Positions 17,701 through 24,439 of a stretch of DNA of 24,439 bases are shown one piece after another. The notes below the pieces were generated by a model. The model was not told the origin of the DNA. It saw only the letters and a list, made by a program, of their open reading frames with translations, and did not search any database. Position 1 is the first letter of the stretch. Each line of letters begins with the position of its first letter. Source of the stretch: a virus; the IMG/VR virus record IMGVR_UViG_3300048694_000101, positions 1 through 24,439 of that record; one strand, given 5' to 3'. Position numbers and translations under genes: made by a program.

Positions 17701-18200
17701 CTATTACCAACCATCCTCATGCGAATGGTAATACAGCCTATATCTCATTCGTATCTGGTGATCAGGGTAATACTACAAATGGTGTCTATACACCAATCAA
17801 GATCAATGCCAACCAGTTTACGTTCAACGTTGCCAAACCTGCTACCGCCAACTGTAACGTCAGAGTATGGTACAAACCAAACAACTACACCAACGTTGTG
17901 TTCACCACCGGTAGAACAACTAATGGATTTGCGGCAACCAATAACGTATATGTCGAGTTCTATACATCTGCGTCTGATCTTGCTAATGGTATCTACATGG
18001 TCAGAAGCGTATATAGTTCTAACACATATAACATTTACTATAATGCCAACACATACATTCAGAACTCATGGACAACATATCATTCATTAGTAACTATTCC
18101 TGGCAATCCTAATACAATCAATACGATTGGATATTCTGGCGCTGGCGTTGTTGCCAATACTAGAATGGAAGGTACTGCTCTTGTTTCGTTGTATAAATAA
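14778..18200 (+). CDS. 7: gp7 baseplate wedge protein, rearranged and extended
   Basis: A 1140-residue protein (T4 gp7: 1032). Its N-terminal 150 residues match the C-terminal domain of T4 gp7: FVKFLEYYYEAM (27-38) to T4 FEAFCEAYIQYL, and KEFYRSTGSEKSARFLIQALFNKEATFYYP (108-137) to T4 SRSYDFYSTKGIEASYKFLFKVLYNEEVEIEI; about residue 685, LIHPAGTKMYGEY matches T4 FVHPVGFGFIAI. Between these blocks five Gly-rich beta modules (15520-16640) are inserted. The T4 N-terminal region is missing, and a new C-terminal tail (about 760-1130) has five related repeats. In T4, gp7 is the outer wedge scaffold that binds gp6, gp8 and gp10. Gene 7 follows gene 6 with a one-base overlap. Core identity is good; the tail function is unknown. 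Confidence 0.88.
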   Translation: MATPNNKTSLLVSEQLPSFVREEHDTFVKFLEYYYEAMEQEGQPLYLSKNIPHYLDIDQLNEHILYSHDQGNDYFAYQDLMQRMYDTFIAYIPDSILADRTLLLKHAKEFYRSTGSEKSARFLIQALFNKEATFYYPKVDVLRASDGKWFIERSLKVTGVQLNNTSNSIAVTNFANTTIKGISSGATAIVEKVDTYFDKGQIIYELKLSSINKEFQNAEKIYTYFTQEGTDYFLSASLFSGTIINTTLVSGGSGYVEGTTIPIISSLGTGGQVIVSSVTKGSVQAAGVVKSGAGFKVNDPLVFAGSGSGAAGIVASVDTTQFYHPNSYNVVWTTINLVANNVLGNVNNNVYETMAYSNLAAIYTNTSNLAVNTGSGASVTLINLSFWSSNSNVYFESYDSINVGNTIVTITSSNLLSNVITVTPGLPGNLVSNTLQIIKRANVYTTIANAVSYFAYSNCGPAYSLAITNGGTNYTSVNVSISANATISKMGILGRMEIINGGIGYLVNDRIEFLNGYGSTGSGAIANVTSVAANGMITGVKFQQMPGHIIGGQGYDWNRLPSANVVSGTGTGANIAVTALIGHNELITQSLSNVGTIQSLSVISGGSGYTDNPKLNFTGLGDGQANAGLVVVTGAYSYPGRYITDDGHISAYNFLEDRDYYQEFSYVVRVDETTNKYRAALKDLIHPAGTKMYGEYTVTYDSANSVNSNLEVTYANTGNILNAYKSTYQVQGYTPGVFNPNVVVGVANAEFVVGSYKVNTSNHLSVYDANSNIITIQYYTHGFIANDYVYLHFGGDANAWANLANANYIVTSANQNYFSVYNPNILYPRSNTGNVKVWNPDVTVYMPYSRPSVNDNVYLQFQTTDPSLSNGFYTVYATPGVNTFNVMHNSMITANDAANVANLITKKIIVTANNHEYVVGEQAYILFNGGDTANNKNGYYTVTSVGSNNKFNIAGQNLIFSGTNSQTYQKRSYITITNHPHANGNTAYISFVSGDQGNTTNGVYTPIKINANQFTFNVAKPATANCNVRVWYKPNNYTNVVFTTGRTTNGFAATNNVYVEFYTSASDLANGIYMVRSVYSSNTYNIYYNANTYIQNSWTTYHSLVTIPGNPNTINTIGYSGAGVVANTRMEGTALVSLYK
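15520..16640 (+). repeat. Gly-Gly-x-x-Tyr beta-module array within gp7
   Basis: Five copies of a short beta module begin with a strand and a turn of the type VSGGSGY, VKSGAGF, ITNGGTNY, INGGIGY and ISGGSGY (near 15528, 15650, 16180, 16274 and 16587). Most are followed by a strand and a Gly/Ala turn such as GSGSGAAGIV or GSTGSGAIAN. The same module occurs in gp6 (14309, 14419) and gp8 (18822, 18948). Protein-level repeat; the DNA copies are diverged. Confidence 0.7.
17055..18055 (+). repeat. Five diverged repeats in the gp7 C-terminal tail
   Basis: Five units of about 55-65 residues start near 17060, 17270, 17484, 17681 and 17850. Each follows the pattern hydrophobic strand, His/Pro-containing turn, (N/G)-x-x-Y-(V/I)-x-F, a polar loop, NG-x-Y-x-V (or A-N-Y-I-V) and a final N-x-F-x-V strand: YVYLHF/ANYIVTS/NYFSV, NVYLQF/NGFYTV/NTFNV, QAYILF/NGYYTV/NKFNI, TAYISF/NGVYTP/FTFNV, NVYVEF/NGIYMV/NTYNI. 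The pattern suggests tandem small beta-sandwich or beta-barrel domains. Confidence 0.65.
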
Positions 18201-18216
18201 TCAAAATAGAAAAGGA
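18192..18216 (+). promoter_or_regulatory. T4-type late promoter and ribosome binding site of gene 8
   Basis: TATAAATA at 18192-18199 is a perfect T4 late-promoter -10 box and overlaps the gp7 stop codon (TAA 18198-18200). A start 6-8 bases downstream would give a leader of about 20 bases. AGGA at 18213-18216 lies 8 bases before the TTG at 18225 and fixes that start. No sigma70-like -35 box is evident, as expected for late promoters that use a phage sigma factor (gp55). Confidence 0.7.
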
Positions 18217-18224
18217 TTAATCTT

Positions 18225-19550
18225 TTGACAGCCGCACATTCCAAATCACTAGACATCTTTGTGGCAAAACAGGTCAAAGAATCTGTGTCAGAACCATCAT
18301 CCTCAAATGTTTTCTTGACGTTTGGTAAGAGTTCTGCGTGGCCAACTGAAACAGCACCACCACAACCTAATACATCAGTCACCACTCATAATGATGTGTG
18401 GAAGAATATGATCGGTGCCAAGAGAATTGTGGGCAACAATATCAGACATGCTATTCCCAGATATAACTGGACTAGCGGAACAGTATATAACGCTTATAGC
18501 GATATTCAAGACAGTCTTGTATTGAAAAGTGCGACAAACAACTTCTATGTTATGACTCCAGATTATAACGTCTACAAGTGCCTATTCAATAACGGTGGGA
18601 AAACATCAACGGTTATGCCCAACATTCTGATTACAACCACACACTTTCAGACCAGTGATGGTTATATTTGGAAGTATATGTATACCCTAAATGCGGAAGA
18701 GAAACTAAGATTTTTGACCCCTAACTTTATGCCGGTCAAAACTCTACCATCATCTGATAACAGCCAGCAATGGAACGTTCAATTGAATGCCATCGACGGT
18801 GCTATTCATGTTATCAATGTCACCAATGGTGGTTCTAACTATACCGCAAATGACGTTACTGTTTCTATTACTGGTGACGGGCAGTATGCCAACGCATATG
18901 CAACCCTGAACACAACATCAAAAACAGTGCAGTCTATTGTAATCGACAATCTGGGTTATGGATACACATATGCCACGATTTCACTAATATCAGGAGTAGG
19001 TCTAGGTGCTACTGCTACGGCAGTCATCAGTCCACCAGGTGGTCATGGGTCAGACCCTGTTACAGAATTGGGCGGTTCATATCTAATTTTCAATGTTCAG
19101 TTCAGAGATTCCGAAAGCGGAATCTTGACTACCCACAATGATTACAGACAGATTGCTCTAATTGAAGATCCATATCTATATGGTACTACCAACGTTTGTT
19201 CATCAATCACAGTTTCACAATTGACCACTCTTGCATTGAATGGTACATCAGTTGAATATATTGAAGATGAATGGGTATATCAGGGATCATCACTAGCAGC
19301 AGCCACATTCAAAGGTCAGGTGACAGAGTGGGATTCACCAAATAATATCATTCGCCTGTCACAGACACAGGGAACACCAACAAAAGACTTGTTGACCGGT
19401 GCCAATACTACTGCTGGACGCTTCATTAGTTCGATCACTAATCCTGCGCTACAACCACGTTCCGGAAAACTACTATATACAGATAACATATCTCCAATTC
19501 AAAGAGCCAATGATCAGGCTGAAGATTACAAAATCGTTCTGAATTTCTAA
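18225..19550 (+). CDS. 8: gp8 baseplate wedge protein, TTG start
   Basis: A 441-residue protein (T4 gp8: 334). FLTFGKSSAWP (30-40) equals T4 FITFGRSEPW; VWKNMIGAKRI, PRYNWTSGTVYNAY, NFYVMTPDYNVYKCLFN and TSDGYIWKYMYTL match the T4 order (MWTHMMGTVKV, IPRRDW, VYRCL, GDGYVWEYLFEI). gp8 is a wedge protein that docks on gp7 and gp10. The start is TTG, supported by AGGA at the right distance and by alignment of residues 30-40; no nearer in-frame ATG fits. Two Gly-rich modules (VTNGGSNY, near 18822, and LGYGY, near 18948), followed by SPPGGHGSDP at about 269, form an insertion absent from T4 gp8. Confidence 0.93.
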   Translation: MTAAHSKSLDIFVAKQVKESVSEPSSSNVFLTFGKSSAWPTETAPPQPNTSVTTHNDVWKNMIGAKRIVGNNIRHAIPRYNWTSGTVYNAYSDIQDSLVLKSATNNFYVMTPDYNVYKCLFNNGGKTSTVMPNILITTTHFQTSDGYIWKYMYTLNAEEKLRFLTPNFMPVKTLPSSDNSQQWNVQLNAIDGAIHVINVTNGGSNYTANDVTVSITGDGQYANAYATLNTTSKTVQSIVIDNLGYGYTYATISLISGVGLGATATAVISPPGGHGSDPVTELGGSYLIFNVQFRDSESGILTTHNDYRQIALIEDPYLYGTTNVCSSITVSQLTTLALNGTSVEYIEDEWVYQGSSLAAATFKGQVTEWDSPNNIIRLSQTQGTPTKDLLTGANTTAGRFISSITNPALQPRSGKLLYTDNISPIQRANDQAEDYKIVLNF

Positions 19551-19568
19551 GAGGAAAGAATAATAGCA

Positions 19569-22500
19569 ATGACAAATTTAGATTTGCAATATCTAGCTAA
19601 TACCGCAAATTCACCTAATAGTTCGTTGACAACTAATTTTAACGTCACACCATACTATGATGACTATTCTGCTGACACTGAATACTATAGAATCCTGTTC
19701 AAGCCAGGTTATGCGGTTCAGGCTAGAGAACTAACGCAAATCCAGAGCATGATCCAGAGCCAGATCAATCGATTTGGTAAGCATGTATTTAAAGAAGGTT
19801 CTATTGTTCTTCCTGGTTCATTCAACATCAAGGCAAATCTTCGTGATCAGAAGATGAATCCTATTGACTATGTTAAAATTCAGAACACAAATGCTCTCGG
19901 AAAAAATATTGACGTTACTTCATTCGTCGGTCAGATTGTTACAGGTGCCACCAGCAACATTTCTGCTCTAATTGTTGATACTCTCGACACAGACGGTACC
20001 GCAGCTAATACCAAAACATTCTATGTTACATATCTAAATGCATCAACTGTTGATCCTACCATCAGAGTATTCCAACCAGGTGAAACACTAAACAACGCCA
20101 ATACTGGTCCTTGTTTGGTTCTTAATTCCGATCCTGTTGCTAATACAGGATATGCTTCATGGTTCCAGATTAGTTCTGGTGTTGTCTTTGCCAAGGATCA
20201 CTTTATCTCATTCCCAACTCAATCAGTTGTAATGAGTAGATATGATGCCAACCCAACATGTAAGGTTGGTTTCTATGTTTCAGAAGATATTATCACAGCA
20301 TCACAGGATACCTCACTACTTGATCCTGCTTTAGAAGCATCAAACTATTCTGCACCAGGTGCTGATCGTCTAAAACTTACACCAGAACTATCGGTTGTTG
20401 CATATGACGATAGCCTCCACCTACCAGATTTCGTAACACTCTTTACGATCAAAGATGGTGTTGTGCAGATTACAAACGAGAATACACAGTATAATATTCT
20501 GGGTGATACACTCGCCCGCAGAACATATGACGAAACAGGTGACTATGTTATCAGAGGTCTTAACGTTCAGATTCAAGAACATCTAGACAATGGTGTTAAT
20601 AAGGGTCGATTCACTCTCGCCAATGGTGGTAATTCACAATCACTATATGTTTCTGTTGATCCTGGTCATGCTTACGTGCAGGGATATCCAGTTGATAACA
20701 ATGACAAATTCTCTATTGTTATTCCGAAGCCATTAAACTATAACAGCGTATCAACCCCACAAATCACATCAACTGGCATGGGTCAGTATGTCACTGTCAA
20801 TCAGTTTGTTGGATCATGGCAGGCCGATCAGGGATTGAGAATCAGTCTATATGATCAGCCACAGCAGAGAATTTCTAACTTCGGGTCATCAACAGGACAG
20901 AAGTGGTCAACAGGTTCACAATCTGGTAATGTTATCGGAACCGCCGCTGTAACAACTGTCGATTATGTTAGTGGTACTCCAGGATATGACGCAAAGTATA
21001 ATATTTACTTGACAGACATCACAATGTCTGGTGCTAACAGCTTCGGTAATGTCAGAAGCATTTATTACCATAATGCTGCGGTTTCTGACTCTGGTGCTGA
21101 CATTGTTGGTGCAAGCAATACATCAACTAACACATCACTACAAGGTCTCACACTAGCACCTTTGCTATACAAAGTAGGTTCAAACTTCACAAAGTCTGTT
21201 ACCGATTCTAGTGGTAATCCTGCAACAATCTATTTGTCTGAGAGAACTGCAGGAACAGGTACTACACTGTATATGTCATCTAACGGTGTGTTTAACTTTG
21301 TTCCTTCTCTAGGTACTTACGAAACTCTACCATATGGTACATCAACACTAGCACCTGCGTCGATTTCTAATGATCTAACCCTAACATTTAATGCGGCAAG
21401 CAATATTGGACCTATGTGGGGAACTACGGCAGTTGCTTCATCTGGTTCAGGAACAACACTAAACGGTTCAGGAACTAAGTTCAGCCGCTTTAATAGTGGT
21501 GATAAGATTGAAATTGGTGGTCTTGCTGCTAATACATTCTACATTGCGTCAGTTGCTAATGACACGACACTATATCTAACGACAAGTCTACCAGCAGGTA
21601 TCACGCTTGGTACCGCTGCTAATAACATCTTCAAAGCATATAAGAACGGTGACGTTATTAACCTGCTTGGTTACGGATCAAATACTGGTGTTGCCAAGGT
21701 TGTTACTGCCACACCAACGACAATGACCATCAACGTTTCAGAAACGTTTGCTACAACTGTTCCTGTTACACTTAACTATAAGGTGGCGCTATCATCAACG
21801 GCTGCTGCTAAAGCAACCAAGACACTTAACTCACATATCTTTGTTAAGATTAACTGTGCTACTGCTGGTGTCACTGGTCCATTCTGTCTAGGTTTCTCTG
21901 ACATTTATCAGATTAGAAACATCATCAAGAAAACAGGATCAGCACCAACAACACTAACTGACGGTACGAATGTCACCAAATATTTTGTGTTGAACAATGG
22001 TCAGAAAGATACTATCTACGATCTAGCATACATCACTCCTGCTAATGCTGCCGGTCTCGGTGCTACTGATTATCTTCTAATCGAACTAGATTATTTCTCA
22101 CCAACATATTCTGGTGGTTCTTACTTTACAGTAGATTCATATCCTGTAAACGATTCTGTTGTATCTGATTCATATATCAGAACAGAAAACATTCCGATTT
22201 ATATTTCACCAACGTCAAAGTTGAAATATGATCTAAGAAACCAGATTGACTTTAGACCTGTCAAGTCTATTACTGCCACAGCATCAGCAACAGCAGCCGG
22301 TGCCACTGTAAATCCATCAAACACATCTACCACATTCTATAATAGTGCTGCTATGAAGTTCCCAGTTCCTTCAGCAGAATTGATTTACTCATATCAGTAT
22401 TATCTAGGTAGACAAGATATCGTAGCCATCAACAAGAATGGTGAAATTGCCATCACCGAGGGTGTTCCTGATATCAGTCCTATTGTGCCGCAACCACTAA

Positions 22501-24439
22501 GCACACAGATGTTGATTGCTATTCTGAATATACCACCATATCCATCACTATCACCAGCATATGGTAACATTCTAGGAAGAAAAGATATCACCTGTTCTGC
22601 TAGAAAAGTAACCAATCGTGGTTATACTATGCGTGATATTGGTGTTCTTGATAACAGAATTAAGAACCTAGAATACTATACATCACTAACACTTCTTGAA
22701 AAAGATGCGCTGGCGATGAAAGTTCTGGATGCCAACGGTCTTGATCGATTCAAGAATGGTATCTTTATTGATACATTCAAAGATACATCATTGACTGCTA
22801 AGGGAATTGATCCTGATTATAGAATTGTCACCGATCCAGTCGAACTATCAATTCGCCCACTATTCTCTTCCGATTCATTCAAGTATAATTATATCGGTGG
22901 ATCAAATATTGCTATCAACAGCAACAAGGTGACCTTTGCATATATTGAAAATGTTCACTTTGCTCAGTCTAAAGTAACTGATGCCAGAAACCTTGAAAGA
23001 GGAACTTACTACTATCAAGGTAGTGTCACCATGTTCCCTTATCAAGACGTTTGGATTGATACTTCTACCGCAGAAGATGAGACAGTTACAATTGCTGCAA
23101 ATGGTGCAACTCTATCTGTTTCTGTCAGCACAACACCTGACGTTGCTGCTAAGGTTTCCAAATCATACACTAGCACTACATGGCAAGACTGGAAGACAAA
23201 GATCACCGGATATAATCTATATCGTGGTCAGGGTGCGTCAAGAGTATTGGTCGGAACATATAGTGATGAAGCAACAGCAAGAGGTGTAGCTGCTCAATGG
23301 ACAACGGCCGCCGGCGGTGGTGTTGCAACTCTAGAAACAGTATATGATAATACAAGATTGGGAATAGATTGGTTCGCCAATGAAAGTACCGATACAGCAG
23401 TAGGATCATATAAACTAGTTTCAAGTAGCATGATCCCATACATTAGACCTCAAGATATTGAAGTCCATGTAAGCGGAATGAAACCATATAGCAAACTACA
23501 TGTGTTCTTTGATGGTGTAAATGTTGATTCTTATGTATCACCTCTAACACAAACACAGTTCAACACACTTATTGGTGGTGGTGTGCTACCAATTGATGCC
23601 AACCTACCTTCAATGGGTGGGACATTGATTGTTGACACCAACGGTAATGCCTACTTCACGTTCAAGATTTCTGCCACTGGTCCTAAATTTAGAACTGGTG
23701 AAAGAAGAATGATTGTAATGGACAGTTCACAGATCAATCCACAAGATCCTGCTGTCGAACCAGATGCATCAACATATGCATCATCATACTTCTTTGCAGA
23801 TGGAACTAAACAAGTTCTACAGAGAAACGTCTATTCTACAGAAGGTTTCAGAATCACCGGTGAGAATACAAGTCAAGAATATATGTCATATGCTGACTCA
23901 GTTCTACCAAATACCTGGCGTCCACCACCACCACCTGCTTACTCATGCTTCAACCCTGAAGCCAAGGTGCTTATGGCAGACAGAACATGGAAGCCAATTG
24001 CTGAAGTTAATGTTGGTGATGAAGTTATTGGTGCCAATCTAAGCATCAACAAAGTTGTCAAAACCCTACAGACCACAGTAAATGGTCGTAAGATGATGAA
24101 GCTTAAAGATAACGTATATGCTACTGACGATCATATGTTCCTATCTGATAAGGGATGGAAAACATGGAATCCACAGCATGTTATCAGCATCGATGCCGTC
24201 AATGCGCCACTACTTGAAGGTGAAAACAGAGAGAAGTCAATCGATCCACTCGACAAGCTAAAGATTGTTGATATCGAAAACGATTCACTATCAGCAAAGT
24301 ATGTTGAAGTCGAAAATCTAGGGCATGAGATTGATGACACATTCGATCCTGAATATGTTGTATATGACCTAACACTAGATGGTGACGAAACATACATCGT
24401 TGAAGGATACGTTGTTCATAATTGCTGCTATGCCTATAC
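19569..24439 (+). CDS. Giant DUF4815-type baseplate/tail structural protein, partial, with intein
   Basis: ATG 19569, preceded by GAGG in AAGAGGAAAG, opens a frame without stop to the window edge (1623 codons so far). I read it codon by codon. The N-terminus (MTNLDLQYL, then NFNVTPYYDDYSADTEYYRILFKPGYAVQARELTQIQSM) and LLDPALEASNYSAPGADRL are hallmarks of the DUF4815 family of T4-like phages. Later landmarks are TMRDIGVLDNRIKNLEYYTSLTLLEKD, LDRFKNGIFIDTF and YIRPQDIEVHVSGMKPYSKLHVFFDG. The family occurs beside wedge genes in cyanophage-like genomes and is presumed to be an outer baseplate or fibre-connecting protein; correspondence to T4 gp10 is a guess. After a Pro-rich stretch (WRPPPPPAYS) the frame enters a mini-intein at 23946, then resumes with CCYAY. 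The C-terminal part lies outside the window. Confidence 0.88.
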   Translation, partial: MTNLDLQYLANTANSPNSSLTTNFNVTPYYDDYSADTEYYRILFKPGYAVQARELTQIQSMIQSQINRFGKHVFKEGSIVLPGSFNIKANLRDQKMNPIDYVKIQNTNALGKNIDVTSFVGQIVTGATSNISALIVDTLDTDGTAANTKTFYVTYLNASTVDPTIRVFQPGETLNNANTGPCLVLNSDPVANTGYASWFQISSGVVFAKDHFISFPTQSVVMSRYDANPTCKVGFYVSEDIITASQDTSLLDPALEASNYSAPGADRLKLTPELSVVAYDDSLHLPDFVTLFTIKDGVVQITNENTQYNILGDTLARRTYDETGDYVIRGLNVQIQEHLDNGVNKGRFTLANGGNSQSLYVSVDPGHAYVQGYPVDNNDKFSIVIPKPLNYNSVSTPQITSTGMGQYVTVNQFVGSWQADQGLRISLYDQPQQRISNFGSSTGQKWSTGSQSGNVIGTAAVTTVDYVSGTPGYDAKYNIYLTDITMSGANSFGNVRSIYYHNAAVSDSGADIVGASNTSTNTSLQGLTLAPLLYKVGSNFTKSVTDSSGNPATIYLSERTAGTGTTLYMSSNGVFNFVPSLGTYETLPYGTSTLAPASISNDLTLTFNAASNIGPMWGTTAVASSGSGTTLNGSGTKFSRFNSGDKIEIGGLAANTFYIASVANDTTLYLTTSLPAGITLGTAANNIFKAYKNGDVINLLGYGSNTGVAKVVTATPTTMTINVSETFATTVPVTLNYKVALSSTAAAKATKTLNSHIFVKINCATAGVTGPFCLGFSDIYQIRNIIKKTGSAPTTLTDGTNVTKYFVLNNGQKDTIYDLAYITPANAAGLGATDYLLIELDYFSPTYSGGSYFTVDSYPVNDSVVSDSYIRTENIPIYISPTSKLKYDLRNQIDFRPVKSITATASATAAGATVNPSNTSTTFYNSAAMKFPVPSAELIYSYQYYLGRQDIVAINKNGEIAITEGVPDISPIVPQPLSTQMLIAILNIPPYPSLSPAYGNILGRKDITCSARKVTNRGYTMRDIGVLDNRIKNLEYYTSLTLLEKDALAMKVLDANGLDRFKNGIFIDTFKDTSLTAKGIDPDYRIVTDPVELSIRPLFSSDSFKYNYIGGSNIAINSNKVTFAYIENVHFAQSKVTDARNLERGTYYYQGSVTMFPYQDVWIDTSTAEDETVTIAANGATLSVSVSTTPDVAAKVSKSYTSTTWQDWKTKITGYNLYRGQGASRVLVGTYSDEATARGVAAQWTTAAGGGVATLETVYDNTRLGIDWFANESTDTAVGSYKLVSSSMIPYIRPQDIEVHVSGMKPYSKLHVFFDGVNVDSYVSPLTQTQFNTLIGGGVLPIDANLPSMGGTLIVDTNGNAYFTFKISATGPKFRTGERRMIVMDSSQINPQDPAVEPDASTYASSYFFADGTKQVLQRNVYSTEGFRITGENTSQEYMSYADSVLPNTWRPPPPPAYSCFNPEAKVLMADRTWKPIAEVNVGDEVIGANLSINKVVKTLQTTVNGRKMMKLKDNVYATDDHMFLSDKGWKTWNPQHVISIDAVNAPLLEGENREKSIDPLDKLKIVDIENDSLSAKYVEVENLGHEIDDTFDPEYVVYDLTLDGDETYIVEGYVVHNCCYAY
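23946..24422 (+). other. Mini-intein (Hint domain) within the DUF4815 protein
   Basis: Residues 1460-1618 of the host protein (159 residues). Block A: Cys1 in CFNPEAKVLMADRTWKPI followed by VGDEVIG. Block B: YATDDHMFL with T60 and H63 of the intein (TxxH). Blocks F and G: VYDLTLDGDETYIVEGYVVHN with penultimate His158 and terminal Asn159. The +1 residue is Cys (24423-24425). All canonical splicing residues are present, so class 1 cis-splicing with thioester formation at Cys1, transfer to Cys+1 and Asn cyclisation is expected. About 60 polar, acidic residues between blocks B and F replace a homing endonuclease; no LAGLIDADG or HNH motif is seen. It could instead act as a self-cleaving Hint module, but Cys+1 and HN favour splicing. 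Confidence 0.9.

Noticed and set aside
17659-18090. 143-residue off-frame ORF within gp7
   Set aside because: It is Ser/Thr/Ile-rich shadow of the repeat region; the gp7 frame shows repeated, constrained protein motifs there.
22400-23439. Short open frames on both strands (22400-22615 -, 22981-23289 +, 23203-23439 -)
   Set aside because: They overlap the clearly coding DUF4815 frame and have low-complexity Leu/His/Arg composition typical of shadow frames.
24131-24397. Ser-rich 88-residue open frame on the minus strand
   Set aside because: It lies wholly antisense to the intein region; its Ser-rich composition is a mirror of the Asp/Glu-rich codons, and there is no ribosome binding site context.
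23946-24422. Homing endonuclease inside the intein
   Set aside because: Only about 60 residues separate blocks B and F and no LAGLIDADG, HNH or GIY-YIG motif is present.
1-24439. tRNA genes, CRISPR arrays, insertion sequences, origins
   Set aside because: No cloverleaf-like segment, repeat-spacer pattern, transposase or terminal inverted repeats were seen; almost all bases are in confident genes.

Overview
The window is late, structural DNA of a T4-type contractile-tailed phage (T4 superfamily myovirus). Gene 32, a head-completion nuclease of the gp4 type and a long run of T4-style baseplate genes (48, 54, 53, 27, 25, 6, 7, 8) are recognisable. Coding is almost gap-free, with start and stop codons overlapping or a few bases apart, and Shine-Dalgarno sites often overlap the preceding stop. 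The wide divergence from T4 itself, the large DUF4815-type protein after gp8 and the Gly-Gly-x-x-Tyr modules resemble the cyanophage and alphaproteobacterial branches of the superfamily more than the enterobacterial one. The host cannot be fixed from this window; the peptidoglycan hydrolases fit a Gram-negative bacterium.

Layout. (1) 51-1016 (+): the single-stranded-DNA-binding protein gp32, closed by a strong hairpin terminator at 1022-1049. (2) 6258-1051 (-): a five-gene operon read leftwards. It runs gp48-like tube cap, gp54-like tube initiator, a hub assembly protein of the gp26/gp51 type with four cysteines, a 72-residue small hub protein, and a 942-residue protein with three different peptidoglycan-hydrolase folds. 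A late-promoter-like CTAAATA lies just upstream of the first gene. (3) 6303-24439 (+): gp4-like nuclease, an unknown conserved 175-residue protein, gp53, gp27-like hub, an OB-fold-like hub/spike protein, a beta-helical needle, gp25, gp6, gp7, gp8, and a giant DUF4815-type structural protein that runs off the right edge. A perfect T4 late-promoter box, TATAAATA, overlaps the stop of gene 7 and serves gene 8, which starts with TTG.

How the genes work together. gp27, the OB protein and the beta-helix form the central hub and membrane-piercing spike. gp48 and gp54 cap the hub and start the tail tube. gp25, gp53, gp6, gp7 and gp8 build the wedges, and the DUF4815 protein probably forms the outer baseplate or fibre attachment. 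In T4 a single gp5 carries the OB domain, lysozyme and beta-helix; here these functions are spread over three genes, and the lytic part has become a separate three-hydrolase protein on the other strand.

The most striking element is at the far right. The last gene, 19569 to beyond 24439, is open to the window end, so an ORF search that requires a stop would miss it. It contains a complete-looking 159-residue mini-intein (Hint domain) at 23946-24422 with Cys1, a TxxH block-B motif, terminal His-Asn and a +1 Cys, placed right after a five-proline run in the host protein. Second in interest are the three-hydrolase hub protein and the Gly-Gly-x-x-Tyr modules shared by gp6, gp7 and gp8.
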